Source of the DNA: Deltaproteobacteria bacterium
GTDB lineage: Bacteria > Desulfobacterota > Desulfuromonadia > Geobacterales > Pseudopelobacteraceae
DNA: 64,000 nt
Assembly: GCA_021780495.1 (NCBI GenBank)
Contig: JAJXYO010000030.1
Span: 1 to 64,000, forward strand
Direction of reading: 5' to 3'
The position numbers and the translations under genes are program-made. Positions 43,634-51,276 of this stretch are shown piece by piece. Position 1 is the stretch's first letter, and every line of letters begins with the position of its first letter. Under the pieces are notes generated by a model. It was not told the DNA's origin. It did no database searches and saw only the letters and a list, made by a program, of their open reading frames with translations.

Positions 43634-43908
43634 GGTATCGAGTCTCCGCAAAGATCCTGTTCATTATGATATCGGCCTTCACTAAACCGGTTGACGAATG
43701 CCGGTAGTAGTTGTTCCTCGGCCAGCACTTTCATGACTTCGTCCCTGATCTCCGGAGCAATGCGCAGCGCCAGGCCGCAGTCCGTCATCAGCTGCCGGGG
43801 AGCGGGGATGAGCAGGATTGAAAGCCCACGAGACTTGAGGATGTTTTCGGCTTTCATCACCCGGTGGGCGGAATTGAATACGGCGAGGTAATCACCTTCC
43901 TTAATCAT
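43630..43908 (-). CDS. DUF3343 protein coupled to yedF
   Basis: A 92-residue protein, MIKEGDYLAVFNSAHRVMKAE start, with SILLIPAPRQLMTDCGLALRI (conserved Asp-Cys-Gly). This is the DUF3343 pattern; the family sits beside yedF or related selenium and sulfur genes and is thought to be a sulfur-relay partner. The start at 43908 has GGAG upstream; a Met at 43923 is an alternative. Divergent from the small membrane protein gene. Confidence 0.82.
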   Translation of the reverse strand: MIKEGDYLAVFNSAHRVMKAENILKSRGLSILLIPAPRQLMTDCGLALRIAPEIRDEVMKVLAEEQLLPAFVNRFSEGRYHNEQDLCGDSIP

Positions 43909-44001
43909 GAGTCTGTTCTCCATAGATATGATGGCCTGTAACTTCAGATGCGGATTGACAAATGGTATGCGACTTTCTACTATGCCCAAAAGGAGTAAGC
44001 T

Positions 44002-44250
44002 ATGCAAGCGACGATCGCGGTTGTTGGACTCATTATTCTAGCTTTTATTATCAGTGTTCCCTGCGGTTATCTGCGACAGAACTATAAAAAATATTCTTTC
44101 ATGTGGTTTCTTTTGATTCACCTTCCGATTCCGTTCATCGTGCTCACACGTGTCAAGGCCGGCATAGGATGGCAATTTATTCCATTCACGCTGGGAGGGT
44201 CAGTCGCCGGACAGATCGTAGGCGGCATGGTCAGTCGCCGGAGAAGGTAG
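44002..44250 (+). CDS. Small two-helix membrane protein
   Basis: An 82-residue protein with predicted helices AVVGLIILAFIISVPCGYL (6-24) and SFMWFLLIHLPIPFIVLT (32-49), a third weak segment near FTLGGSVAGQIVGGMV, and a basic end SRRRR. AAAGGAG precedes the ATG. Unrecognised family. The DciA-like gene begins one base after its stop, so they are probably co-transcribed. Confidence 0.7.
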   Translation: MQATIAVVGLIILAFIISVPCGYLRQNYKKYSFMWFLLIHLPIPFIVLTRVKAGIGWQFIPFTLGGSVAGQIVGGMVSRRRR

Positions 44251-44251
44251 C

Positions 44252-44740
44252 ATGGCAAAACGACCCAGAATGCGTTTCCCGTTGCCGCTCTGTGATGTGG
44301 TGCGCGTCGAGTTGACGGCCTTAGGGTTGGCGGAGCGCTTGAGAGAAGCAGAAATCTGGCGGCTGTGGCCCGAAATTGTTGGAAAGGCCATTGCTGTCAG
44401 GGCAATGCCCGTGCGTATCATTAAAGGTACGCTCACCGTTGCCGTGTCCAGTGGCCCGTGGAAGCAGGAGCTTACGTTTCTCAAGGGGATGATGATAGAA
44501 AAGCTCAATGAACGTCTGGGCGCTGCGGTAGTCAGAGAGATCGTACTCAGATCAGGACAGGTCAACAGTGATGTCCTGATGCCGCTGACGCCTCCTGAGG
44601 AAGCGCCACGCAAAAAACGACTAACCGCCCGTCAATTGTCCTGCATTGACGAACAGTCAGCCGCTATTTCCGACCTGGAAACCCGTGAAGCCTTTGTTGC
44701 ATTGATGAAGGCCAGTTTTGAACGTACCGGCCCCTCCTGA
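44252..44740 (+). CDS. DUF721/DciA-like protein
   Basis: The 162-residue protein has the DciA-type core LREAEIWRLWPEIVGKAIAVRAMPVRIIKGTLTVAVSSGPWKQELTFLKGMMIEKLNERLG-like (residues about 32-90, Trp-x-x-Ile/Val-Val-Gly then Ser/Pro-W-x-Q-EL), followed by a charged tail. DciA proteins help load the DnaB helicase in many bacteria that lack DnaC. The gene is not near dnaA here. Role inferred from family only. Confidence 0.8.
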   Translation: MAKRPRMRFPLPLCDVVRVELTALGLAERLREAEIWRLWPEIVGKAIAVRAMPVRIIKGTLTVAVSSGPWKQELTFLKGMMIEKLNERLGAAVVREIVLRSGQVNSDVLMPLTPPEEAPRKKRLTARQLSCIDEQSAAISDLETREAFVALMKASFERTGPS

Positions 44741-44756
44741 GCATATCTCCCCGTGG

Positions 44757-45026
44757 TTATTTCTTATGGCAGTCCCTGCAGGCAGCCGGCCCCGCTCTCC
44801 TGATGGCATGACACGTTCTGCACAGCCGATGTGCGGCGTCTTTGCTGAATCCTTCAATCTTGCCAGGCCCCGCTTTTCTGTGACATTGCTTGCAATCGCT
44901 TTTAAGATACGTTTGGTGTGCCCGGTGAGGGAATGTGACACCATTTTTAAATTTGAGAATCTCCGGGCCGTTATCTGCAAATGAGGATACTGCTATAAGT
45001 AGTATTACAGGAACTAGCCATTTCAC
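44757..45026 (-). CDS. Triheme c7-type cytochrome (PpcA-like)
   Basis: The 89-residue precursor has a signal peptide (WLVPVILLIAVSSFADN, about 3-18) and three heme motifs CKQCH, CRTCH and CRDCH. Extra histidines (FPHRAHQTYL, AAHRLCRTCH) serve as distal ligands, and many lysines ring the hemes. This is the cytochrome c7/c3-like pattern of periplasmic electron carriers in metal-reducing Geobacter relatives. A sigma-54-like promoter lies about 80-97 bases upstream. The gene lies downstream of pilT on the same strand and faces the DciA-like gene. Confidence 0.9.
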   Translation of the reverse strand: MKWLVPVILLIAVSSFADNGPEILKFKNGVTFPHRAHQTYLKSDCKQCHRKAGPGKIEGFSKDAAHRLCRTCHAIRRAGPAACRDCHKK

Positions 45027-45105
45027 GTTGTATCTCCTCTGGAAGCTGGAATAAGTCCGCTATATGCATAGGCTGATTGTTAAAAGCTTATTACCACCAC
45101 ATCGA

Positions 45106-45123
45106 AAGCACGTGCTGTGCCAA
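45106..45123 (-). promoter_or_regulatory. Candidate sigma-54 promoter of the triheme cytochrome
   Basis: On the minus strand TTGGCAC (45117-45123), five bases, G, TGCTT (45106-45110). GG and GC are exactly 10 bases apart, and the sequence fits TTGGCAC-N5-TTGCT with one mismatch. The expected start is near 45096, 70 bases upstream of the ATG. Confidence 0.55.
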
Positions 45124-45175
45124 CTGTGATCGGCAGTGCAGTTGTTTTTCCGTCTACCGGTTTCGTGACGGCATG

Positions 45176-46249
45176 TTATTCGCTCTCGAACATGACCTTG
45201 CGTTCGAAATCCATAGAGTGAGTCAAGCGTTTGGCATCCTCAATCGTGATTTTATCCTGTTTGTAAAGTTCCAGCAGGTGCATGTCAAGGGTCTGCATGT
45301 GATACTGGCTGGCCCCGTTTTCGATATGCTTTTCAATTTCATCCAGGCGTCCTTCGCGGATGCAAGCCTGGATGGTAGTAGTGGCGCGCATGATCTCGAC
45401 TACCGGCAGGATGTTCTCACCGCTTCTATCCTTGATGAGTCGCAGGGAAACTGTTGCCACGAGGATGTCCGCGAGTCGTTGTCTGATGATTTCCTGAGCT
45501 TCGGGAGGGAAGTGGCCAATAATGCGGTTGATTGTTGAAACGGCTCCGTTGGTATGCAGGGAAGAGAATACCAAATGCCCGGTTTCAGCGGCCTTTATGC
45601 AGGCGTCAATGGTCTCCTTGTCGCGCATTTCACCAACCATGATAACGTCCGGATCCATTCTCAGAGCAGCTTTGAGGGCGGCACTGAAACTGTCGGTGTC
45701 TATGCCCACTTCTCGCTGAATGACGCAACTTTTTTGCGAGCTGAAGATAAACTCGATAGGGTCTTCGATGGTGATGATATTGTAACTATGGTTCTCATTC
45801 AGGTATCTCAACATTGAGGCAAGGGTCGTGGATTTTCCATTGCCGGTTGGGCCGGTAACGAGGATCAGTCCGTTGGGAGCTTCCGCGATATCGGTCAGAA
45901 CCGAAGGGATATTAAGTTCCTGAAACGTGCCAATATGCGGCGGGATGACCCGCATGACAATACCATAGTGTCCCTTCTGGCGGAAGATACTGACCCGAAA
46001 GCGACCGCCACTGGTCAAGGCGTAGGAAGCGTCAGACTCCTTCAGATCGTGGCTCAGCCGGCGCCCGTTATGTTCCAGCACCTCGGCAGCGATCAGTTCG
46101 GTGTCAGCCGCAGTCAGGTTAGGCATCTTGGCCCGGATAAGTTGGCCCTTGCCCCTGAAAAAAGGAGGATTATCCACTTCAAAATGGATGTCCGAAACCT
46201 GTTTTTGGAAGGCGATATCCAGAATCTGATGCAATACGTTTATGTCCAT
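45176..46249 (-). CDS. pilT: Type IV pilus retraction ATPase PilT-like
   Basis: The 357-residue protein has a PAS-like N domain (VSDIHFEVDNPPFFRGKG, about 18-35). The ATPase core carries Walker A GPTGNGKS (133-140), Asp box TIEDPIEF, Walker B VIMVGEMRDKET and His box SSLHTNGAVSTINRI. The C-terminal helices include GASQYHMQTLDMHLLELYKQDKIT. It has no zinc finger, so it is a retraction ATPase (PilT/PilU type) rather than PilB. The gene follows the DUF4388 gene, 36 bases apart, and precedes the triheme cytochrome on the same strand. Confidence 0.9.
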   Translation of the reverse strand: MDINVLHQILDIAFQKQVSDIHFEVDNPPFFRGKGQLIRAKMPNLTAADTELIAAEVLEHNGRRLSHDLKESDASYALTSGGRFRVSIFRQKGHYGIVMRVIPPHIGTFQELNIPSVLTDIAEAPNGLILVTGPTGNGKSTTLASMLRYLNENHSYNIITIEDPIEFIFSSQKSCVIQREVGIDTDSFSAALKAALRMDPDVIMVGEMRDKETIDACIKAAETGHLVFSSLHTNGAVSTINRIIGHFPPEAQEIIRQRLADILVATVSLRLIKDRSGENILPVVEIMRATTTIQACIREGRLDEIEKHIENGASQYHMQTLDMHLLELYKQDKITIEDAKRLTHSMDFERKVMFESE

Positions 46250-46285
46250 AACGATCCTTTCGGTGCTGAAACATTGACGCTCATA

Positions 46286-48076
46286 CTAGGGACGCTGGGT
46301 CAATTTATCAAACTTTTTTCGGTACAGTGAATTATCCAGGACGAGACCGGCGTAGCGCGAGACTACTTCCAGGTATTCCGTCAGGACCGGCGTTGGCGGC
46401 GTGTGGCCGAAATCAGCATAGATCAGGGCGAGGACGTTTCCTGACATTATGAGTGGTAAAAGGAGGATTTTTGGGCTGTGAGGCGGGCCGATCGTGCTGT
46501 AGAGGTGTGTTTTCAGAATTTCATCGGTACAGAGTCCGAAATACATGCGCCTTTTTTCGACGGTATCCTGGAAAACCGATTTCTGTCCAAGCGGGATCTT
46601 GAACATCAAGGGGCCGGTTGCCCCCGAGCTCTTGCCGGCATTGATGCCGATCCCCTTTTCGGCAATCAGGTCCGTTGCCACGGCAACAAAAGTTATGCTC
46701 CGTTCGAACAGGCTGGAAGTATACAGTAAAAGTTCCAACGCCACCTCGGGTGGTTCTCTGAGCATGCCGATGGCGATGATGCTTTCCTTTAGTTTGCGGG
46801 CAGCCTGCCGGTCCGCTTGGGTGAACGATTTCTCGATAACAAAGCTGAACGAACGTAAAAAACCGACCATGTCAGCCACAAAGGAATCGGTACTGTTTTG
46901 CAGACAGGGGCGGGGGAAGACGCTCTCTGTCCCCTCCTCCAGCACATGAACAGGTAGGACCCGGTCATCCCGTGACGTGCTCAATTGAAGGATGGAAATC
47001 CGGGGGTATTTTTCCCGCTTTTGTTGAAGTAATGATACTACGGATTCGTGTGTGGAGCCGTTTCCTATGAAGGCCGGGTCGTCGAGTATCAGCAGCGGCA
47101 GTAGGTCCCGCGAAAATGACTGCTCGATGATCAGATCGAGGTTGCCGGCCTCATCGGTCGTGAATACGATGTAACCCTTTTGTCTGCAGACGGTTCTGAT
47201 AGTGTGCTTCATGAATGGGTCACGGCTCATTACGATCACTGCGATTGTCAACCTGCCTGCAGCGCCTGATGTTTCAGCCGGTGAAGGCGATGTGGAAATC
47301 CGGGTTAGAAGAGAGCACAGTTTTTCCTGGGCGTCCGGGGGCAGTTTGCCCAGTTCAGCCGCTATAATTGCACGATGTTCTTCTGCGTCATCGAGATCCT
47401 TGAGCCCGATAAATACGTCCGGAATCTTTTTTGTGAGGCTGTCGAGGGCATCCAGGCCCAACAGGCCGGCAGTGACGGGTTGGCCGGCGTTGCCGCTCGC
47501 CAGTGTGTCTGTGCCGGTTGCTTCGGCCGACGAAAAAAAGATCTCCCCAAGGGTGCCGTCCCGCATTTTCTCATCGTAAATGCGGAGCGCATCCATCAGG
47601 ATCGCCTGCGCATTCATAAGTATTTCCTGTTTCAGGGTTTCAGGGAAATAGCGGTACTCGTCACATGTGACGACGTTGTCCACATCCAGCGAGAAGGTGC
47701 CGCTGCTCCAGGTGAGAACTTCGACAATAGTCATCTCTATCAGACATTCCAAGCCGCTATAGGCATCGTCGGGGCTGATGGCGCCCTGCTCGATCAGGGT
47801 TGCTATCAGCGGTTTGCGGGCTGTGCCGGATTGTCGTTGTTCGATGAGAGCCTGATCCAGGCAGCTGTGGGTAATAAAGTTCTTTTCAACCAGGATCTGT
47901 CCGATGCGGACACTGTTGTTGAGGTGATTTGCGCTGGCGAAATAACCATCGCTGAAGACCAGGTGGCTCTCGCCCTTGTTGCTTTTAATGCTGAGGGTGC
48001 CGGATTTTCTGGTGGAGTGTATCAGTTGAATAACATCAACGATCGGCAGGTGTGCCAGGTCTCCGGTGAAGGACAT
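46286..48076 (-). CDS. DUF4388 protein with MshEN-like motif, degenerate receiver and GAF-like domain
   Basis: The 596-residue protein starts with DUF4388 (PatA-like; FTGDLAHLPIVDVIQLIHSTRKSGTLSI, 3-30). A 24-residue stretch at 57-80 (RIGQILVEKN...LDQALIEQ) fits the MshEN cyclic-di-GMP motif except for Asn at the central Gly. A second, weaker copy is at about 89-110. Residues about 275-395 resemble a receiver domain (VIVMSRDPFMKHTIRTVCRQKG, LLILDDPAF). The C-terminus (about 415-590) looks GAF-like (LLLYTSSLFERSITFVAV). It is downstream of ettA and directly upstream of pilT, so a regulatory role in pili is plausible. Domains by eye only. Confidence 0.7.
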   Translation of the reverse strand: MSFTGDLAHLPIVDVIQLIHSTRKSGTLSIKSNKGESHLVFSDGYFASANHLNNSVRIGQILVEKNFITHSCLDQALIEQRQSGTARKPLIATLIEQGAISPDDAYSGLECLIEMTIVEVLTWSSGTFSLDVDNVVTCDEYRYFPETLKQEILMNAQAILMDALRIYDEKMRDGTLGEIFFSSAEATGTDTLASGNAGQPVTAGLLGLDALDSLTKKIPDVFIGLKDLDDAEEHRAIIAAELGKLPPDAQEKLCSLLTRISTSPSPAETSGAAGRLTIAVIVMSRDPFMKHTIRTVCRQKGYIVFTTDEAGNLDLIIEQSFSRDLLPLLILDDPAFIGNGSTHESVVSLLQQKREKYPRISILQLSTSRDDRVLPVHVLEEGTESVFPRPCLQNSTDSFVADMVGFLRSFSFVIEKSFTQADRQAARKLKESIIAIGMLREPPEVALELLLYTSSLFERSITFVAVATDLIAEKGIGINAGKSSGATGPLMFKIPLGQKSVFQDTVEKRRMYFGLCTDEILKTHLYSTIGPPHSPKILLLPLIMSGNVLALIYADFGHTPPTPVLTEYLEVVSRYAGLVLDNSLYRKKFDKLTQRP

Positions 48077-48121
48077 GTGAAGTTATCCTTTCATTGCAGG
48101 GTGTGATGACTGTGAGATGAT

Positions 48122-49801
48122 CTATGCCCGTGTCAGCTGCCGGTATTTGAGGCGATGGGGCTGTTCGGCCGCTGCTCCCAGGCGTCGCTTGCGGTCATCC
48201 TCATACTCCGAATAGTTGCCGTCAAAATAAACCACGCTGGAATCCCCTTCGAATGCCAGGATGTGGGTGGCAATGCGATCCAGGAACCAGCGGTCGTGGC
48301 TGATGACCACGGCACAGCCGGCGAAGTTTTCCAGTGCTTCTTCCAGAGCCCGCATGGTGTTTACATCCAGGTCATTGGTGGGCTCATCCAGCAGCAGCAC
48401 GTTGGCCCCATCTTTCAGCATCCTGGCCAGATGAACCCGGTTGCGCTCGCCCCCCGAAAGCATGCCGATTTTCTTCTGTTGATCCGAACCTGAGAAGTTG
48501 AAACGGGATACATAGGCCCGCGAGTTGACAGCGATCTTGCCGAGCTGGATCTGCTCATCACCACCGGAAATAGCCTCCCAGATGGTCTGTTCCTGTTTGA
48601 GCGCATCGCGGGATTGGTCCATATAGCCCAGCTTGACCGTCTCCCCGATACGGATGGCACCGGTATCCGGTTGTTCCTGTGCGGTAATCAGACGGAAGAG
48701 GGTGGTCTTGCCGGCGCCGTTGGCACCGATCACCCCAACGATTCCACCGGGCGGCAGGTTGAAGGTCAGACCTTCGTACAGCAACCGGTCACCGTAGGCC
48801 TTGGAGACATCGCTGAACTCGACCACGATGTCGCCCAGGCGTGGTCCGGGCGGAATGTAGATCTCCAGATCTTTGGCATGTTTCTCACTCTCCTGGGTCA
48901 GCAGCTGTTCGTAGGAACTGATACGGGCCTTGCCCTTGGCGTGGCGCCCCTTGGGTGACATCCTGATCCACTCCAGTTCGCGCTGCAGGGTTTTCTGGCG
49001 CTCGCTGGCAGTCTTTTCCTCCACTGCCAAGCGCCCCTGTTTCTGTTCCAGCCAGGATGAATAATTGCCTTTCCAGGGTATGCCTTCACCCCGGTCCAGT
49101 TCCAGGATCCAGCCGGCCACGTTGTCCAGGAAGTAGCGGTCATGAGTCACGGCGATGACCGTACCGGGGTAAGCGTGCAGGTGGTGTTCCAGCCAGGCTA
49201 CCGATTCTGCATCCAGATGGTTGGTCGGTTCGTCCAAAAGCAGGATGTCCGGTTTCTTCAGCAGCAGGCGGCAGAGCGCCACCCGGCGTTTTTCACCGCC
49301 GGACAGAACCTGCACCAACGAATCGCCGGGGGGGCATCGCAGGGCATCCATAGCCATCTCCAGACGGCTGTCGAGATCCCAGGCGTCCAGATGGTCGAGT
49401 TTTTCCTGCAGTGTTGCCTGACGCTCGCACAGTTTCTCAAAATCGGCATCCGGCTCGGAGAATTTATCGGTGATGGCGTTAAACTCGGCCAGTAGGTCGA
49501 CAGTCTCCTGAACACCTTCCTCCACGATCTGACGAACGGTTTTGTTCTCGGTCAGTTGCGGCTCCTGCTCCAGATAGCCAACCGTGTAGCCCTGGGAGAG
49601 TACGGCCTGGCCGTTAAAATCCTTGTCCACACCGGCCATGATCCTGAGCAGCGATGACTTGCCAGAGCCGTTCAGGCCCAGTACCCCGATCTTGGCGCCA
49701 TAAAAATAGGAAAGAGATATGTCCTTGATAACCGGTTTTTTGTCGTAAAATTTGCTGACCCGCATCATGGAATAGATGATCTTGTTGGGTTCAATTGCCA
49801 C
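48122..49801 (-). CDS. ettA: Energy-dependent translational throttle protein EttA (ABC-F)
   Basis: A 559-residue ABC-F ATPase with two nucleotide-binding domains: GLNGSGKSS (about 39) with [12 protein letters not shown], and GANGAGKTT (about 358) with [12 protein letters not shown]. The interdomain arm region ([25 protein letters not shown]) and the toe motif are present. EttA binds the ribosomal E site and gates the first peptide bond by energy charge. The start is GTG with GGAGG upstream. No terminator is seen before the DUF4388 gene 45 bases downstream. Confidence 0.95.
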   Translation of the reverse strand: MAIEPNKIIYSMMRVSKFYDKKPVIKDISLSYFYGAKIGVLGLNGSGKSSLLRIMAGVDKDFNGQAVLSQGYTVGYLEQEPQLTENKTVRQIVEEGVQETVDLLAEFNAITDKFSEPDADFEKLCERQATLQEKLDHLDAWDLDSRLEMAMDALRCPPGDSLVQVLSGGEKRRVALCRLLLKKPDILLLDEPTNHLDAESVAWLEHHLHAYPGTVIAVTHDRYFLDNVAGWILELDRGEGIPWKGNYSSWLEQKQGRLAVEEKTASERQKTLQRELEWIRMSPKGRHAKGKARISSYEQLLTQESEKHAKDLEIYIPPGPRLGDIVVEFSDVSKAYGDRLLYEGLTFNLPPGGIVGVIGANGAGKTTLFRLITAQEQPDTGAIRIGETVKLGYMDQSRDALKQEQTIWEAISGGDEQIQLGKIAVNSRAYVSRFNFSGSDQQKKIGMLSGGERNRVHLARMLKDGANVLLLDEPTNDLDVNTMRALEEALENFAGCAVVISHDRWFLDRIATHILAFEGDSSVVYFDGNYSEYEDDRKRRLGAAAEQPHRLKYRQLTRA

Positions 49802-49891
49802 GCCGAAACCTCCTGCAATAAGATGCCTTCATTTTTACACGCCCACAGCCGGAACTGTCAATCGCTTTGGCGAACGGGTAACCGCATTTGC

Positions 49892-49919
49892 TTGACAAAA
49901 AGGACTAATAAGGTATTAT
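49892..49919 (+). promoter_or_regulatory. Sigma-70 promoter of the ferritin-like gene
   Basis: TTGACA (49892-49897) and TATTAT (49914-49919) are 16 bases apart, 59 bases before the start codon. Confidence 0.65.
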
Positions 49920-49978
49920 TTGACTGTGCGTTGCATAAAGAGTGATGAATAAATGACAGTGTATGAAAGGGGATGACT

Positions 49979-50470
49979 ATGGGTATCGACGTCCAGGAAG
50001 CCATCAAGCGCTCCATGCAAACTGAGAAAAACGCCATGAATTTCTATCAATTGGGATCTCAACGGATGAAAGACCCTGACGCCCGGCGAATCTTCGAGAC
50101 ACTGGCGCGTGAAGAACGGGAGCATGCCGGACATTTTTACAGGGTGTATCGTGGGACAGATATCCCGTCGTTGGAGGGTTTTTTGGATATACCGGCCGAC
50201 AACGAGTCCAGCTGGATCAGCTCCCTGAGTAAAATTATCGCTGCTGATTTCAGTGAACAAAAGGCCTTGGAACTGGCCATGGAGAAAGAACAGAACCTGG
50301 AGATTGCTCTGCGCGAGTCCGCGGCGAAGGTTGCCGATGAAGACGTGCGTACGGTGTACGAGTGGAATGCCCATGAGACGCACAACCACTATCTGCTGAT
50401 TGCGGCCGAATACTCACGTATCATGGGGATGGTGGATGAGACGGACATGGATATTTTTGTAAGAGAATAG
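49979..50470 (+). CDS. Rubrerythrin/ferritin-like diiron protein
   Basis: The 163-residue protein is a four-helix bundle with diiron ligands: Glu in MQTEKNAMNFYQ, REEREHAGHFYRVY (Glu-x6-Tyr type), MEKEQNLEIALRE and EWNAHETHNHYLLIAAEY. It lacks the C-terminal rubredoxin domain. It is therefore a ferritin-like or rubrerythrin-like peroxide or iron-handling protein. A hydrophobic insertion (LEGFLDIPADNESSWISSL) separates the helix pairs. AAAGGGG precedes the ATG. Monocistronic with its own terminator. Confidence 0.85.
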   Translation: MGIDVQEAIKRSMQTEKNAMNFYQLGSQRMKDPDARRIFETLAREEREHAGHFYRVYRGTDIPSLEGFLDIPADNESSWISSLSKIIAADFSEQKALELAMEKEQNLEIALRESAAKVADEDVRTVYEWNAHETHNHYLLIAAEYSRIMGMVDETDMDIFVRE

Positions 50471-50500
50471 TTACCTCAGCCGCGCCTACTGCCACTGATC

Positions 50501-50536
50501 AGGCCCATTCCCACGAGTGAGAATGGGCCTTTCTTC
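50501..50536 (+). terminator. Terminator of the ferritin-like gene
   Basis: AGGCCCATTC (50501-50510) with GAATGGGCCT (50521-50530) and a 10-nt loop, followed by TTCTTCT. Confidence 0.85.
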
Positions 50537-50618
50537 TGTAATAGCTTTAACATCACCCCTCGTATGTGCTATATGGTTGAGGCCTGTCAACAAATATTCT
50601 GTCCCGTAAAGCGGACTG

Positions 50619-50798
50619 TTGGTTACGTTGGCGGGTGCGATTGCCGGTCTGGGCGAGGTGGTCGCTGTACTGCGCAAAAGGAACGTTAATCTGCCGATCG
50701 GCGGGTTACAGCCACCTCATGTGCTGATGGCGGGATCTAGCCTGATTCTCTTTATGGCAGGCATACGGCACGCTACCTGTCAAAAAATCTCAATTTAG
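50619..50798 (+). pseudogene. Possible gene remnant or small two-helix membrane protein
   Basis: Inside the gap 50537-50867 a 60-codon frame (start TTG) translates to two hydrophobic stretches, LVTLAGAIAGLGEVVAVL and HVLMAGSSLILFMAGI, joined by RKRNVNLPIGGLQPP. It looks like a membrane hairpin. It has no ribosome binding site and an in-frame stop 12 bases upstream of the TTG, so it may be the decayed end of a larger gene. The remainder of the gap shows nothing recognisable. Confidence 0.3.
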
Positions 50799-50867
50799 CG
50801 GCGTGCGAGCCGATAAAGAACATATGTGCGGGTAATAGCGGCTAGGAACCGTTGTGGGGAGCGAGGT

Positions 50868-51275
50868 ATGGCCAGCGGATCGGTTAAAACTCTAAAAATT
50901 CCGGATGACATCGAGTATCGCGTCATCGGCAACGCCTTTGGATTGCTGATCGCTTTGGCTGGTCTGGCAGGCGGTACCATGCTCAATCAGCGCAGTTTTG
51001 AATACTGGATGGATGACCTGGTTCCGCTGTTGTTCTCAGCCTATATGGCCTTCCGACTGTTCCGTAATTTTATCTCCACCATGACGCTTTATCAGGATGC
51101 GCCACCTCGCCGTAGACCTGCTGCACAGCGTGTCCAGCCCGAAGCGGCTACCTTTGCCCAGCTTCCACCTGTCCCGAGTTATAGCGCCGAACAGGTGGTG
51201 GAAGAGGTGGCCAAGCGGATAGAGGCCCAGAAACTGGAAGCACAAAAAAAGAACAAGTTGACCAACTCCAGGTGA
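50868..51275 (+). CDS. Unrecognised membrane protein upstream of a PilB/GspE-type ATPase
   Basis: The 135-residue protein has a predicted helix FGLLIALAGLAGGTM (about 24-40) and a second LVPLLFSAYMAFRLFRNFI (about 52-70). A Pro/Arg linker and a C-terminal charged helix follow (VVEEVAKRIEAQKLEAQKKNK). GAGCGAGG precedes the ATG at 50868, which is preferred to the upstream ATG-type start at 50826. The ATPase gene starts two bases after its stop codon. Family not recognised. It may recruit the ATPase to the membrane. Confidence 0.7.
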   Translation: MASGSVKTLKIPDDIEYRVIGNAFGLLIALAGLAGGTMLNQRSFEYWMDDLVPLLFSAYMAFRLFRNFISTMTLYQDAPPRRRPAAQRVQPEAATFAQLPPVPSYSAEQVVEEVAKRIEAQKLEAQKKNKLTNSR

Positions 51276-51276
51276 T

